Shown piece by piece: positions 15,427 to 22,382 of a DNA stretch of 27,493 nt (positions within the stretch are counted from its first letter, which is position 1; each line of letters begins with the position of its first letter). The DNA is from DAHVFY01 sp040388665. Lineage in GTDB: Bacteria > Chlamydiota > Chlamydiia > Chlamydiales > Rhabdochlamydiaceae. Both the position numbers and the translations under genes were made by a program. The stretch is from NCBI GenBank assembly GCA_040388665.1, contig JAZKBL010000018.1, positions 1 through 27,493 on the forward strand, written 5' to 3'. Under the pieces are notes generated by a model, which saw only the letters and a program-made list of their open reading frames with translations, made no database searches and had not been told where the DNA came from.

Positions 15427-15760
15427 TTTGAAATTCTTTAACGATTTGGGATCCGATAAGATGTTCTTGAATGATCCGTTCTAAGACTTCAGGTGTGCAG
15501 GAATGGTACCAGACTCCTTCAGGGTAGACGACAGCGATAGGGCCGCGTGTGCAGATCCTTAAGCAATTGGCTTTAGTGCGTAGAATCTGAACGTTGGCTC
15601 TTAAGTTTAACTCTTCAATCCGCCGTTTGAGATATTCCCAGGACGCAAGGCCGAGCTCTTTTTGGCAGCATTTGGGATTGGACTGATCTGAGCAAAGAAA
15701 AATATGCTTTTTCCCATTACCAATATTTAACTTCTCTGCTACCTGTAGCATATTTTCCAT
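15419..15760 (-). CDS. Thioredoxin-like [2Fe-2S] ferredoxin
   Basis: 113 residues, cytosolic. Cys23 and Cys31/32 (LCSDQSNPKCC) with Cys66 and Cys70 (NCLRICTRGP) give the C-x7/8-C ... C-x3-C pattern of thioredoxin-like [2Fe-2S] ferredoxins related to the NuoE/HoxE fold, and YHSCTPEVLERIIQEHL is the usual C-terminal helix. An electron carrier; partner unknown. The start codon context is poor, and a second in-frame ATG lies three codons later. Divergent from the cupin-like gene. Confidence 0.88.
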   Translation of the reverse strand: MENMLQVAEKLNIGNGKKHIFLCSDQSNPKCCQKELGLASWEYLKRRIEELNLRANVQILRTKANCLRICTRGPIAVVYPEGVWYHSCTPEVLERIIQEHLIGSQIVKEFQIT

Positions 15761-15846
15761 GGCTTAAGAGAATACCTGCAAAGGGATTAAAAATGTTGAA
15801 AAAAATTAAATTTTGATTCATACTAGCAAATTTTATGGAGCTCGAT

Positions 15847-16452
15847 ATGAAGAAAATGTTGTTTGGACTTATCTGCTTAGCCTCATTGGAAATGCATGCG
15901 TTTGAATATGAAAAGCAATTTGAAAATAAAGAGATTCTTGTTTCTAAAGTAAAAATACTACCTTACGAAGAGATTGATCTACACCGAGATGCTTATCCTC
16001 AAGTTGTGATTGCTTTGCAAGGAGGCACCATGACGCGTCTTGAAGCGGATGGCAGAGCTATAGATATCAACTTTCCAACAGGCGTTGCTGTTTTTCGTGA
16101 AGCTGATCCAATAAATGAAGTGCATAGAAGCGTTAATTACTCTTCTGAGCCCGTAGAACTGATCACGATTTTGCTGAAAAATAATGAACCTGTCCTACCC
16201 CGAGAAAACATACAATCTCACGATATTGCAGTGGATATCAGAATTAATTGTCCCACGAGCGAGGAATTAAGTGACTTTGTAAAATCTATTCCTTTGCCAG
16301 GACATTACTCTACAACCTTCGAAGAATGGAAGTCTTCTTTTGTCAATAATATGACAAAACTCATTCGTTTAGTAGAAAGTGAGAAAGTGTTTAATTCATG
16401 GTGGTCTGTTAGAAATGAAGAGCATGTACCACAAGAGATCAATAAAGATTAA
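15847..16452 (+). CDS. Exported cupin-like protein
   Basis: 201 residues from ATG 15847, chosen because GGAG lies 6 bases upstream and the protein then starts with a standard signal peptide (MKKMLFGLICLASLEMHA). The region PQVVIALQGGTMTRLEADGR ... VHRSVNYSSEPVELITILL reads as a small beta-barrel like a cupin, but without a clear set of metal-binding His residues, so the call is tentative. The C-terminal ~70 residues are polar and helical. The DUF2608 gene follows after 12 bases, so an operon of two exported proteins is likely. Confidence 0.65.
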   Translation: MKKMLFGLICLASLEMHAFEYEKQFENKEILVSKVKILPYEEIDLHRDAYPQVVIALQGGTMTRLEADGRAIDINFPTGVAVFREADPINEVHRSVNYSSEPVELITILLKNNEPVLPRENIQSHDIAVDIRINCPTSEELSDFVKSIPLPGHYSTTFEEWKSSFVNNMTKLIRLVESEKVFNSWWSVRNEEHVPQEINKD

Positions 16453-16464
16453 GGGAATCGTTTA

Positions 16465-17331
16465 ATGAAGTTCTTCGTTGCGGCTATCATGCTTTTGAGT
16501 TCATGTTGCTTGTTGTCTCAAATTAAAGAGATTGACTACATCAATGAGGTTCTTAAAGAGGCTAGCTCTGCATCCATTGTTTTATTTGATATTGATGAAA
16601 CGCTTATTGAAACGCCAAGTATGCTCGGAGGAAAAGCCTGGAGACGTTATGCAAGACGTGCTTTGGAAAAAGTTAAATCGCAAGAAGAAGCGACAGAAAT
16701 TCATGATAAAATAACGTATCTTATTGCTAAGAACTTTATTTATACAACTGTTGAAGATGATATTCATGATTGCCTGCACACGTTGTACAAGAGTGAAATT
16801 CCTGTCTTTGGCTTTACAGCTAGAGGAAAGGTACACTGGTACGACATGCCATCTCCTGATGGTGAGGAATTAACAATCGAGCATCTTAAGCAAGCAGGGA
16901 TCGATTTAACGGCTCGGAGTATAGCTGTCGATAATGCTCTGACTGCGCATTCCAGTTACGCTAAAAGGATCTTTTTTGCTTATCCCGTAGAAGATAAGGG
17001 AGAATTGATTTTAGAACTTTTTAAAAACATGCAGTTGCTCCCTGCTAAAGTTGTTTTTGTGGATGATAAATTGGAAAATGTTCGTGTTGTAGATAAAGCT
17101 TGTGAACAGCTTGGGATCCCTTCTGTGTGTTTTTATTATAGGCACATCGAGTTGCACCGGTCATTTGATCTCATGGTTGCAAATATCCAATTAGAAAAGC
17201 TGCTTTTTGAAAATAGAGTGCTTTCTGATGAAGAAGCGCTTCTTTTGAAAAGTAAATATCTGCATAAAAACCCAGATGCTTTTTTTCTAGAACTGATCAA
17301 ATTTTTTGAAACTTTCCCTTCCTCTAACTAA
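16465..17331 (+). CDS. Exported DUF2608 (HAD-like) protein
   Basis: 288 residues. The N-terminus (MKFFVAAIMLLSSCCLLS) is a signal peptide with a possible lipobox (LSSC). HAD phosphatase motifs follow: FDIDETL with Asp42 and Asp44, FGFTARG supplying the Thr, and VVFVDDKLENV for the acidic pair. The order and spacing fit DUF2608, a family I recall in chlamydiae and Legionella. It probably hydrolyses a phosphate ester outside the cytosol; substrate unknown. AAGGGAA lies upstream of the ATG. It appears intact, and the window turns into repeats and gene remnants right after its stop. Confidence 0.87.
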   Translation: MKFFVAAIMLLSSCCLLSQIKEIDYINEVLKEASSASIVLFDIDETLIETPSMLGGKAWRRYARRALEKVKSQEEATEIHDKITYLIAKNFIYTTVEDDIHDCLHTLYKSEIPVFGFTARGKVHWYDMPSPDGEELTIEHLKQAGIDLTARSIAVDNALTAHSSYAKRIFFAYPVEDKGELILELFKNMQLLPAKVVFVDDKLENVRVVDKACEQLGIPSVCFYYRHIELHRSFDLMVANIQLEKLLFENRVLSDEEALLLKSKYLHKNPDAFFLELIKFFETFPSSN

Positions 17332-17341
17332 AAATAGCCCT

Positions 17342-17373
17342 AACTGGCGTTATTTAGGATGTTTAGATTTTTA
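17342..17373 (+). repeat. 32-bp direct repeat, copy 1
   Basis: Identical over 32 bases to 18109-18140, same orientation, 767 bases apart. It starts 10 bases after the DUF2608 stop and abuts the truncated NlpC/P60 remnant. It contains GGCGTTATTTAGGATG. It may mark the ends of a duplicated or inserted segment. Confidence 0.85.
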
Positions 17374-17378
17374 GACAT

Positions 17379-17868
17379 AGTTCTGTTCATGCAGAATCTC
17401 TTATAGGGATTGCTTCTGAACTTGTAGGGAACACTTTATATCACAGACCCTCAAATTCGTGAAACAGCTCCTTCAGTTACAGATTGTTTAACATGCATTC
17501 ACTATGTTTTTAAACGAGCTTTAAACGTTGATATCGATCTCACTTTCATAGGAGATATGCCTCGTGAACTTTTTTCATTTAGTGAATGGAGAGTTCTTAA
17601 GATTGAAATGAAAGATGCTCGATGCGGAGATCTGTTATTTGTAAGCAATAAAGAAAATAAAAGATTACTCTCTCATATAGCTCTTGTTATAGATGTAGAT
17701 AAAATTTTTCATTGCTCTCCATATTTTGGAACAGCTGTAATGCAATCAAGAGAAGAATTCTTTTCTTTATATGAACAGAAGTTAAGTTTTAAGAAAATGA
17801 TCTGCTATATTGACCCAAGAAATAAAGAGCTTAGAGGGAATCAAAAGGGAATTTTTATTTCCGAATGA
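17379..17868 (+). pseudogene. NlpC/P60-like cysteine peptidase remnant, frameshifted
   Basis: Two adjoining frames together encode one domain. The first frame (to about 17426) reads SVHAESLIGIASELVG; the second (from about 17428 to the TGA at 17866) reads TLYITDPQIRETAPS, VTDCLTCIHYVFKRAL with the likely catalytic Cys, GDLLFV, and LLSHIALVIDVDKIFHCSP with the likely His. The break falls at GTAGGGAAC; removing one G restores the frame. No start codon is available upstream, so the N-terminus is also gone. The ATG at 17557 with AGGAG upstream could still make a 103-residue fragment lacking the Cys. Family members cut peptidoglycan cross-links or related amides. Confidence 0.65.
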
Positions 17869-18005
17869 AGTCTAGAGCAGTAAAAAGATTTAAGAATTTT
17901 AATGGGGCGTGAGTTTCAGATAAGCGTATTAACTAAAGTCGAGTAGGCGATGTTGACGTAGGCTGAATCGTTTTCATGCTCAATCGACTTAGCAGCAGAA
18001 GAGAT
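17869..18005. other. Non-coding spacer
   Basis: No credible coding frame. AAGTCGA near 17936 and TCGACTT near 17985 can pair across about 45 bases. Nothing else is recognisable. Confidence 0.4.
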
Positions 18006-18078
18006 TAACGCAGACGAAAGACAAGAGACTCAAAGGCGCAGAGATCGCCCTTGCGTCTCTTGTCTTCCCTCTGCGTTA
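18006..18078. repeat. Large REP-like hairpin (26-bp arms)
   Basis: The 26-base arms 18006-18031 and 18053-18078 match in inverted orientation at 23 positions, starting TAACGCAGA and ending TCTGCGTTA. The inner part AAAGGCG/CGCCCTT extends the stem. The TAACGCAGA...AAGGCGCAGAG wording recalls a palindromic repeat scattered in unrelated bacterial genomes. It may also work as a transcript end between the two strands. Confidence 0.6.
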
Positions 18079-18108
18079 TCCTAATTGTTGATTGATTTTC
18101 TTATCCAA

Positions 18109-18140
18109 AACTGGCGTTATTTAGGATGTTTAGATTTTTA
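18109..18140 (+). repeat. 32-bp direct repeat, copy 2
   Basis: Second copy of the sequence at 17342-17373, exact over 32 bases. Its last bases run into TAGATTTTTAAAAATCTA (18131-18148), a perfect 18-bp palindrome just beyond the stop of the broken immunity-like gene, which may act as a weak transcript end for the minus-strand cluster. Confidence 0.85.
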
Positions 18141-18159
18141 AAAATCTATAAACGTTTTT

Positions 18160-18502
18160 TTACCCTAAAAATAGCTTATCTATTAAGGATTCTAGAACTT
18201 TACCTTCTTGAGTTAATCCATATTGCTCATCAAATCCATAAATTTGTAATTGTTCTCCGCATAAATCTCGGATTTCATCTTAAGTGATCTTTTGCTTTTT
18301 CTAGGATTGCGAGCAGTTCTGAAAGACTAAAGTTCCATTTTAGATTATTTTTTCGAGATTCGAAATCGATTTTTGCATTTTCAATCCCCATTTCTTGTGT
18401 AATAATTGCGACAAATTCTCCATTAAAATAGATTTCTGCGCATAAATGCTCATAATCAATATCGCTTGAAAGGATGATCTCGAACCCATTATTTTGAAAC
18501 AT
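18160..18502 (-). pseudogene. Immunity-like protein gene, split by a one-base insertion
   Basis: The first frame gives a 75-residue protein (MFQNNGFEI ... LEKAKDHLR) ending at 18275. Immediately after, a shifted frame from 18279 to the TAA at 18160 reads DEIRDLCGEQLQIYGFDEQ ... LESLIDKLFLG, a plausible C-terminus. Removing one A from TTAAGATG (about 18280) joins them into 113 residues. The first 70 residues align by eye with the N-terminus of the neighbouring 142-residue protein (FEI, AEI, W.FS, A.L..AK). ATG at 18502 has AAGG upstream and lies 8 bases after the previous gene. The short product may still be made. Immunity role is inferred from context. Confidence 0.6.
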
Positions 18503-18510
18503 GTTTTATT

Positions 18511-18939
18511 CTACCTTAGTTGTAAAAATCCTAAAAATTCTCCGTGATCATTAAACCTAGCTCCTTTCCCAGAAACATGAAAAACGTCTTTACCACCAAA
18601 TCGATTTGGCAGAACTTGAGCGCCTGTTGATTTAAGGATTTCTTCTAATAGTTGTTGTCCTAAGAGGTTTGCTTCTTTTGGATCTTCAGGAAGTGCAGGG
18701 AAAAGAGATTTCACGCTATTGATCTTTTTTAAAAGCCTTTTTTTTGCTTCAGTGATTGCAGCAGCAGCATCTTCACAAGAAAATTGCCAGCATTCCTCTT
18801 TTGGATGAGGATAAAATTTGACCGTTAATGTATTTCCCTGCTGTGAAATTTCAGCCCATTGAACATGATCGTAGCAAATTTCTGCTACAAATTCCTGTTT
18901 ATCAAAATAATTTAAGATATCTATTTCAAATTTACTCAT
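18511..18939 (-). CDS. Immunity-like domain fused to a toxin-like C-terminal tail
   Basis: 142 residues, no signal peptide. Residues 1-70 (MSKFEIDILNYFDKQEFV ... AITEAKKRLL) resemble the next gene's immunity-like domain. Residues about 85-142 (EANLLGQQLLEEILKSTG, VLPNRFGGKDVFHVSGKGAR, FNDHGEFLGFL) resemble, from memory, the closing segment of C-terminal toxin domains of Rhs/polymorphic type. ATG at 18939 is chosen for its GGAG site 9 bases upstream; a TTG seven codons earlier is less likely. It follows the carrier gene after about 20 bases in the same direction. Whether it protects, harms or is a recombination product cannot be told from sequence. Confidence 0.6.
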   Translation of the reverse strand: MSKFEIDILNYFDKQEFVAEICYDHVQWAEISQQGNTLTVKFYPHPKEECWQFSCEDAAAAITEAKKRLLKKINSVKSLFPALPEDPKEANLLGQQLLEEILKSTGAQVLPNRFGGKDVFHVSGKGARFNDHGEFLGFLQLR

Positions 18940-18960
18940 TTTAAGGCTCCAAAAAACCAA

Positions 18961-20160
18961 TCATTCTTCAGCTAGTTGATTTGTGTTAAGAGAAGTGCCT
19001 TCAATGATTCCAGGAAAGGGGAGGACGGCAATTGCCCATTCGCCCTGTGGCCCATTAGCTCTTATTGCTTTAGCTTCTGGGGTATAGCAATTAGCTTGAT
19101 CGGTTGAAAAGAGTTCGTCAATTTTTTCATGCCCTAGGGCTATTAATTTTTCGTGATTTTCTTTAGGTGTCGTTTCATAGCCTTCAGCAGGTGAGTGAAG
19201 CACACCTTCAGGCAATAACTGTCCGAGATCTTTTATTTCTTCAAGCAAATGAGGAAGAAAACATGTTAGTTCATCAACAGCATCTAAGACTTGATGAGCT
19301 AGACCTGAACCCAAGTATCTTAGCTTATCCTCGAAAGAGGGGTCTTTATGATTTTGTGAAGGATTCGACATCTGAATAAGATGATTTTCTGTAATGGTTT
19401 CTTTGAAAATGCAAATATGTTCTTCAAAAACTTTCTTCAACATAGAAGTTTCATTAATAGCTGCGAGAATTGGGGAAACTTCAGGAGTAGATAAAGAGGA
19501 AATCGCAGGATTCTGTTCGATTGGTTCGTTTTTTTCTTTATCAGATTCAGAGGTTGCAGCTCCCGCAGCTCCTGCAGCTGCGGCTACGGCGCCAGCTGTT
19601 GAAGCAGCCGCTACTGCGCAAATAATAACTACAGCTGCTACAGCAACGGCTGCACCGATAAGAATTGCTTTTCTATGTTTTTTAACGAATTTTTTCGTCT
19701 GATTCCATTTTTTTGCGATCCAACTTTTACAAAGCAGAATCTCTTCCTGTTTGTTGAAGGCTGTGGAAGCGATCGTATAGTCGTCTTTGTAATTAAAGGA
19801 CAATGCGTATTCGTAGAGATTATTTTCTCCATATAAGAGCTCTTGAACATCATTTTCTAAAGCAAATCCTTCTTCAATTTCATCAGGAAGAAGGCCTTGT
19901 TGTGCCAAGTTAGCCAGAAAATGGTTGATTTTTTCTAGGTCGGCATCAGTACACGTTTTTTCTAATTCCCCATTCTCGAGAGCATCAATAAGATTTAGAA
20001 CATCGTCATAAGATAAGAGGTCATCTTTTTGAGAAAATTCTTGAGCAGTGTCATGAGCTTCAATGGTTATGATGGGGGTGTTAAATTGAGGGTATAAGGC
20101 TGTAGATGGAACTGTAATGAGAAGAGCCAAATGAACAAAAGCTTTGAAATATTGCAGCAC
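18961..20160 (-). CDS. Exported toxin-carrier-like protein of environmental chlamydiae
   Basis: 399 residues. Signal peptide (MLQYFKAFVHLALLITVPST), an acidic helical region (about 30-150), then WIAKKWNQTKKFVKKHRKA leading into a very Ala/Val-rich hydrophobic segment (about 170-205), an acidic linker, and a helical C-terminal third ending ANGPQGEWAIAVLPFPG. I recall this layout from multi-copy proteins of Simkania- and Parachlamydia-like bacteria in which a variable toxin domain follows the NGPQGE region. Here the protein stops soon after, so the toxin domain is absent or encoded separately downstream. Start is GTG at 20160 with a strong AGGAGG site. First gene of a three-gene minus-strand cluster. 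Confidence 0.65.
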   Translation of the reverse strand: MLQYFKAFVHLALLITVPSTALYPQFNTPIITIEAHDTAQEFSQKDDLLSYDDVLNLIDALENGELEKTCTDADLEKINHFLANLAQQGLLPDEIEEGFALENDVQELLYGENNLYEYALSFNYKDDYTIASTAFNKQEEILLCKSWIAKKWNQTKKFVKKHRKAILIGAAVAVAAVVIICAVAAASTAGAVAAAAGAAGAATSESDKEKNEPIEQNPAISSLSTPEVSPILAAINETSMLKKVFEEHICIFKETITENHLIQMSNPSQNHKDPSFEDKLRYLGSGLAHQVLDAVDELTCFLPHLLEEIKDLGQLLPEGVLHSPAEGYETTPKENHEKLIALGHEKIDELFSTDQANCYTPEAKAIRANGPQGEWAIAVLPFPGIIEGTSLNTNQLAEE

Positions 20161-20282
20161 TGTCGCCTCCTAAATCTGTATCGGGGTAATTTTTTTCCAA
20201 AGCCTAGCAAATGAGTGATTTTTTTTCTTGAAAAAACGATGTAAATCTTTTTGAATCTGTAATTGCTTGATGAGGTTATGAG

Positions 20283-21869
20283 TTAGGATAAGCGATTTTC
20301 GATGAAGGTTGCTATTCTTTCACCGGCGATATAATCGAGATTGGACATGACGATGACTGTGTAGTGGGCGTCAGGGTAGATTTTAAAGCTGCAGTTAACG
20401 CCAGGCGCTGTTCCTGTATGTCCGAACCAAAAGTTTGTTTCTTGAGGGGCAACAAGAAAGCCATAGCCGTATCTTGTTTTCCAGGATGTTTCGACAAGAT
20501 TTTCTATTAGTTTTTTTGTGTAGGCAGCATCGAGTAATCGGTGGGACTCAAGGGCGTTTGCAAAGCGGAGCATGTCGTTTGGCGTTGAATAGCCGCCTCC
20601 TGCAGGTGTTCCTCGAATAGGGAGTGTGCTGTCATTAACTTCTAGCTGTGGATTGGGTTTTTCAAAATCGCGCATGTAGCCGGAGGCCATGTTCTCTACG
20701 TGTTTTGTTTTAAAATGAAAGTCTGTGGAGTGCATTTCAGCCGGATCTAAAATGTTCTTTTGGATGTAGTTATAGTAATTTTCTTGAGAGATAGCTTCAA
20801 TGGCAGCTCCGAGTAGCATAAAGCTGTGGTTACTGTAGTGATATTCGCCAACTGGAGTGACAAGGCCGCGCTCATTGTAAAATTCAATATAATCTTTGGG
20901 GCTCTTCAGGAGGTGTTGGATGGCTTCAGCTTCGGGACCAAAGGTGTCTCCAACGCCGCCTGTATGTGTTAAAAGTTGTTGGAGAGTGATCTTTGCAACA
21001 TCTGGATGAATTGTAATTGAGCTAAGCTGCGGATGATTTTTTAAAATATCGCCAATGGGGGTATTTAAAGAAAGAAGTCCTTGTTGTACAAGCTGCATGA
21101 TGGCAACAGCTGTGAACATTTTATTCATCGATCCCATATTGAATGTGATATCGAGGGGGTCTTGCTTCTTTGAGATTTCAGGAAGTTTTCCACCTGCAAA
21201 ACTGTATAGAATCTGGCCATTTTTGGCGATAAGAAGTGCTCCTGAAAATAGCCCTTTCTCTGTGAGTTCTAGAGCGCGTTTTTCCGTTGCTTGGATCATT
21301 TCTTTTTCACTCATTTTTTCGATTTTGTAACCGGGGGGTGGATCGATCGGGTCGAAGAAGAAGTTTTTCATGAGATTGTTTTCTACCCCAAGCGTGATAC
21401 GTAGGTATTGATCAGAGCACTTTTCTCGTACAAGACAGGTGATTTGGTTGGGAGTTGACTCTTCGATCTTGATCAGATCAAAACCGCCTGTTTGGAAGTA
21501 GAGATAGAAATCTGCGTTTGTATCGTAGTTTTCGGGCTCGGGAACGTAGGCTCGAAGAGTGTCTAATTTTTTGTAATCTCCACTGTTAAAAGTATTAAGC
21601 CACAAAGAAAAAAGCTTTCCTGCGGGTGTGCTTGGAAGCATGATTGTATATACATTTGTTTGAAACGCAGACACTGTTTCAGGATGAGATTCAAGTGCTT
21701 TTGTAATGATAGAGCTGATTTTTTCTTCTGCTGCAGCACAATTGTAGGTGTAGTAATTTTTGCCAATTTGGACAGCACCTGAAGAAGATGGATCGCTTTC
21801 TGTGAAAAGAGTTTCTATTTTTTGACCGTCTACATTTAAAGATAGATTAAATGAATGTTCCATAGACAT
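20283..21869 (-). CDS. Serine hydrolase, class C beta-lactamase-like, with N-terminal extension
   Basis: 528 residues. The C-terminal ~340 form the penicillin-binding/beta-lactamase class C fold: Ser247-x-x-Lys250 (SMNK), Tyr345-Ser-Asn347, and His484-Thr-Gly486 in the KTG position. Residues 78-180 (LPSTPAGKLFSLWLNTFNSG ...) look like the NTF2-like domain found before such hydrolases in other bacteria. The first ~75 residues match nothing I know. No signal peptide, which is unusual for this class. The real substrate may be an ester or peptide rather than a beta-lactam. It follows the cytidylyltransferase-like gene by 9 bases, so it belongs to the tam operon. ATG 21869 or the ATG two codons later. 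Confidence 0.9.
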   Translation of the reverse strand: MSMEHSFNLSLNVDGQKIETLFTESDPSSSGAVQIGKNYYTYNCAAAEEKISSIITKALESHPETVSAFQTNVYTIMLPSTPAGKLFSLWLNTFNSGDYKKLDTLRAYVPEPENYDTNADFYLYFQTGGFDLIKIEESTPNQITCLVREKCSDQYLRITLGVENNLMKNFFFDPIDPPPGYKIEKMSEKEMIQATEKRALELTEKGLFSGALLIAKNGQILYSFAGGKLPEISKKQDPLDITFNMGSMNKMFTAVAIMQLVQQGLLSLNTPIGDILKNHPQLSSITIHPDVAKITLQQLLTHTGGVGDTFGPEAEAIQHLLKSPKDYIEFYNERGLVTPVGEYHYSNHSFMLLGAAIEAISQENYYNYIQKNILDPAEMHSTDFHFKTKHVENMASGYMRDFEKPNPQLEVNDSTLPIRGTPAGGGYSTPNDMLRFANALESHRLLDAAYTKKLIENLVETSWKTRYGYGFLVAPQETNFWFGHTGTAPGVNCSFKIYPDAHYTVIVMSNLDYIAGERIATFIENRLS

Positions 21870-21878
21870 AGCTTTTAC

Positions 21879-22379
21879 CTATTTTTGGTGGAATTCTCCA
21901 CTTTCATAACGGGTGGTGATTCGGTTGATGATTTGAGTGGTTGAAATGCCGGATGTATAGGGAACAGAGCGGAAGATGTTGAGTTTGAGAGCCGCCCCAT
22001 ACTGATCCTCAAGTGTGTCTTGGTTAAAGTCGTCGCCGTGGACAATGTAGTCGATATGCAGGTCCTTGATCATGTGTTCGGTGAGGCGTAAATCAGGGGC
22101 TACGATGACCTCATCTACATATTTGCATGATTCGATGACAGATATTCTTTCTGCCAAGGTTAAAACTGGGGTTCTTTTGTATCCTTCGACGATCTCGTCG
22201 GGAAGGACACCTACGATAAGATAATCGCCAAAAGATTTGGCTTGTTTAAAAAACTGGACGTGACCTGCATGAAATAAGTCTCCAACGATATCGACATACA
22301 CGCGAACGGGTTGTTTTTCTCCAAATAGGCAGGAGAATTGCAAGGATAGACATGTTATAGTGAGCAATGTTTTTTTCAT
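21879..22379 (-). CDS. Exported cytidylyltransferase-like protein
   Basis: 166 residues. Residues 1-20 (MKKTLLTITCLSLQFSCLFG) are a signal peptide. The rest is a compact nucleotidyltransferase domain: VDIVGDLFHAGHVQFFKQAK with the HxGH motif (His37, His40), GVLPDEIVEGYKR, LAERISVIESCKYVDEV, IDYIVHGDDF, and ISTTQI (145-150). This is the pattern of glycerol-3-phosphate, choline-phosphate and ethanolamine-phosphate cytidylyltransferases, which activate head groups with CTP. Export from the CTP-containing cytosol is odd. It starts 3 bases after the tamB stop and precedes the serine hydrolase by 9 bases. Head-group specificity is unknown. Confidence 0.88.
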   Translation of the reverse strand: MKKTLLTITCLSLQFSCLFGEKQPVRVYVDIVGDLFHAGHVQFFKQAKSFGDYLIVGVLPDEIVEGYKRTPVLTLAERISVIESCKYVDEVIVAPDLRLTEHMIKDLHIDYIVHGDDFNQDTLEDQYGAALKLNIFRSVPYTSGISTTQIINRITTRYESGEFHQK

Positions 22380-22382
22380 TAC

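Noticed and set aside
19394..19702. Plus-strand Ala-rich frame opposite the toxin-carrier gene
   Set aside because: It is the mirror of the GC-rich Ala/Val membrane segment of the minus-strand gene, which has a strong ribosome site and signal peptide.
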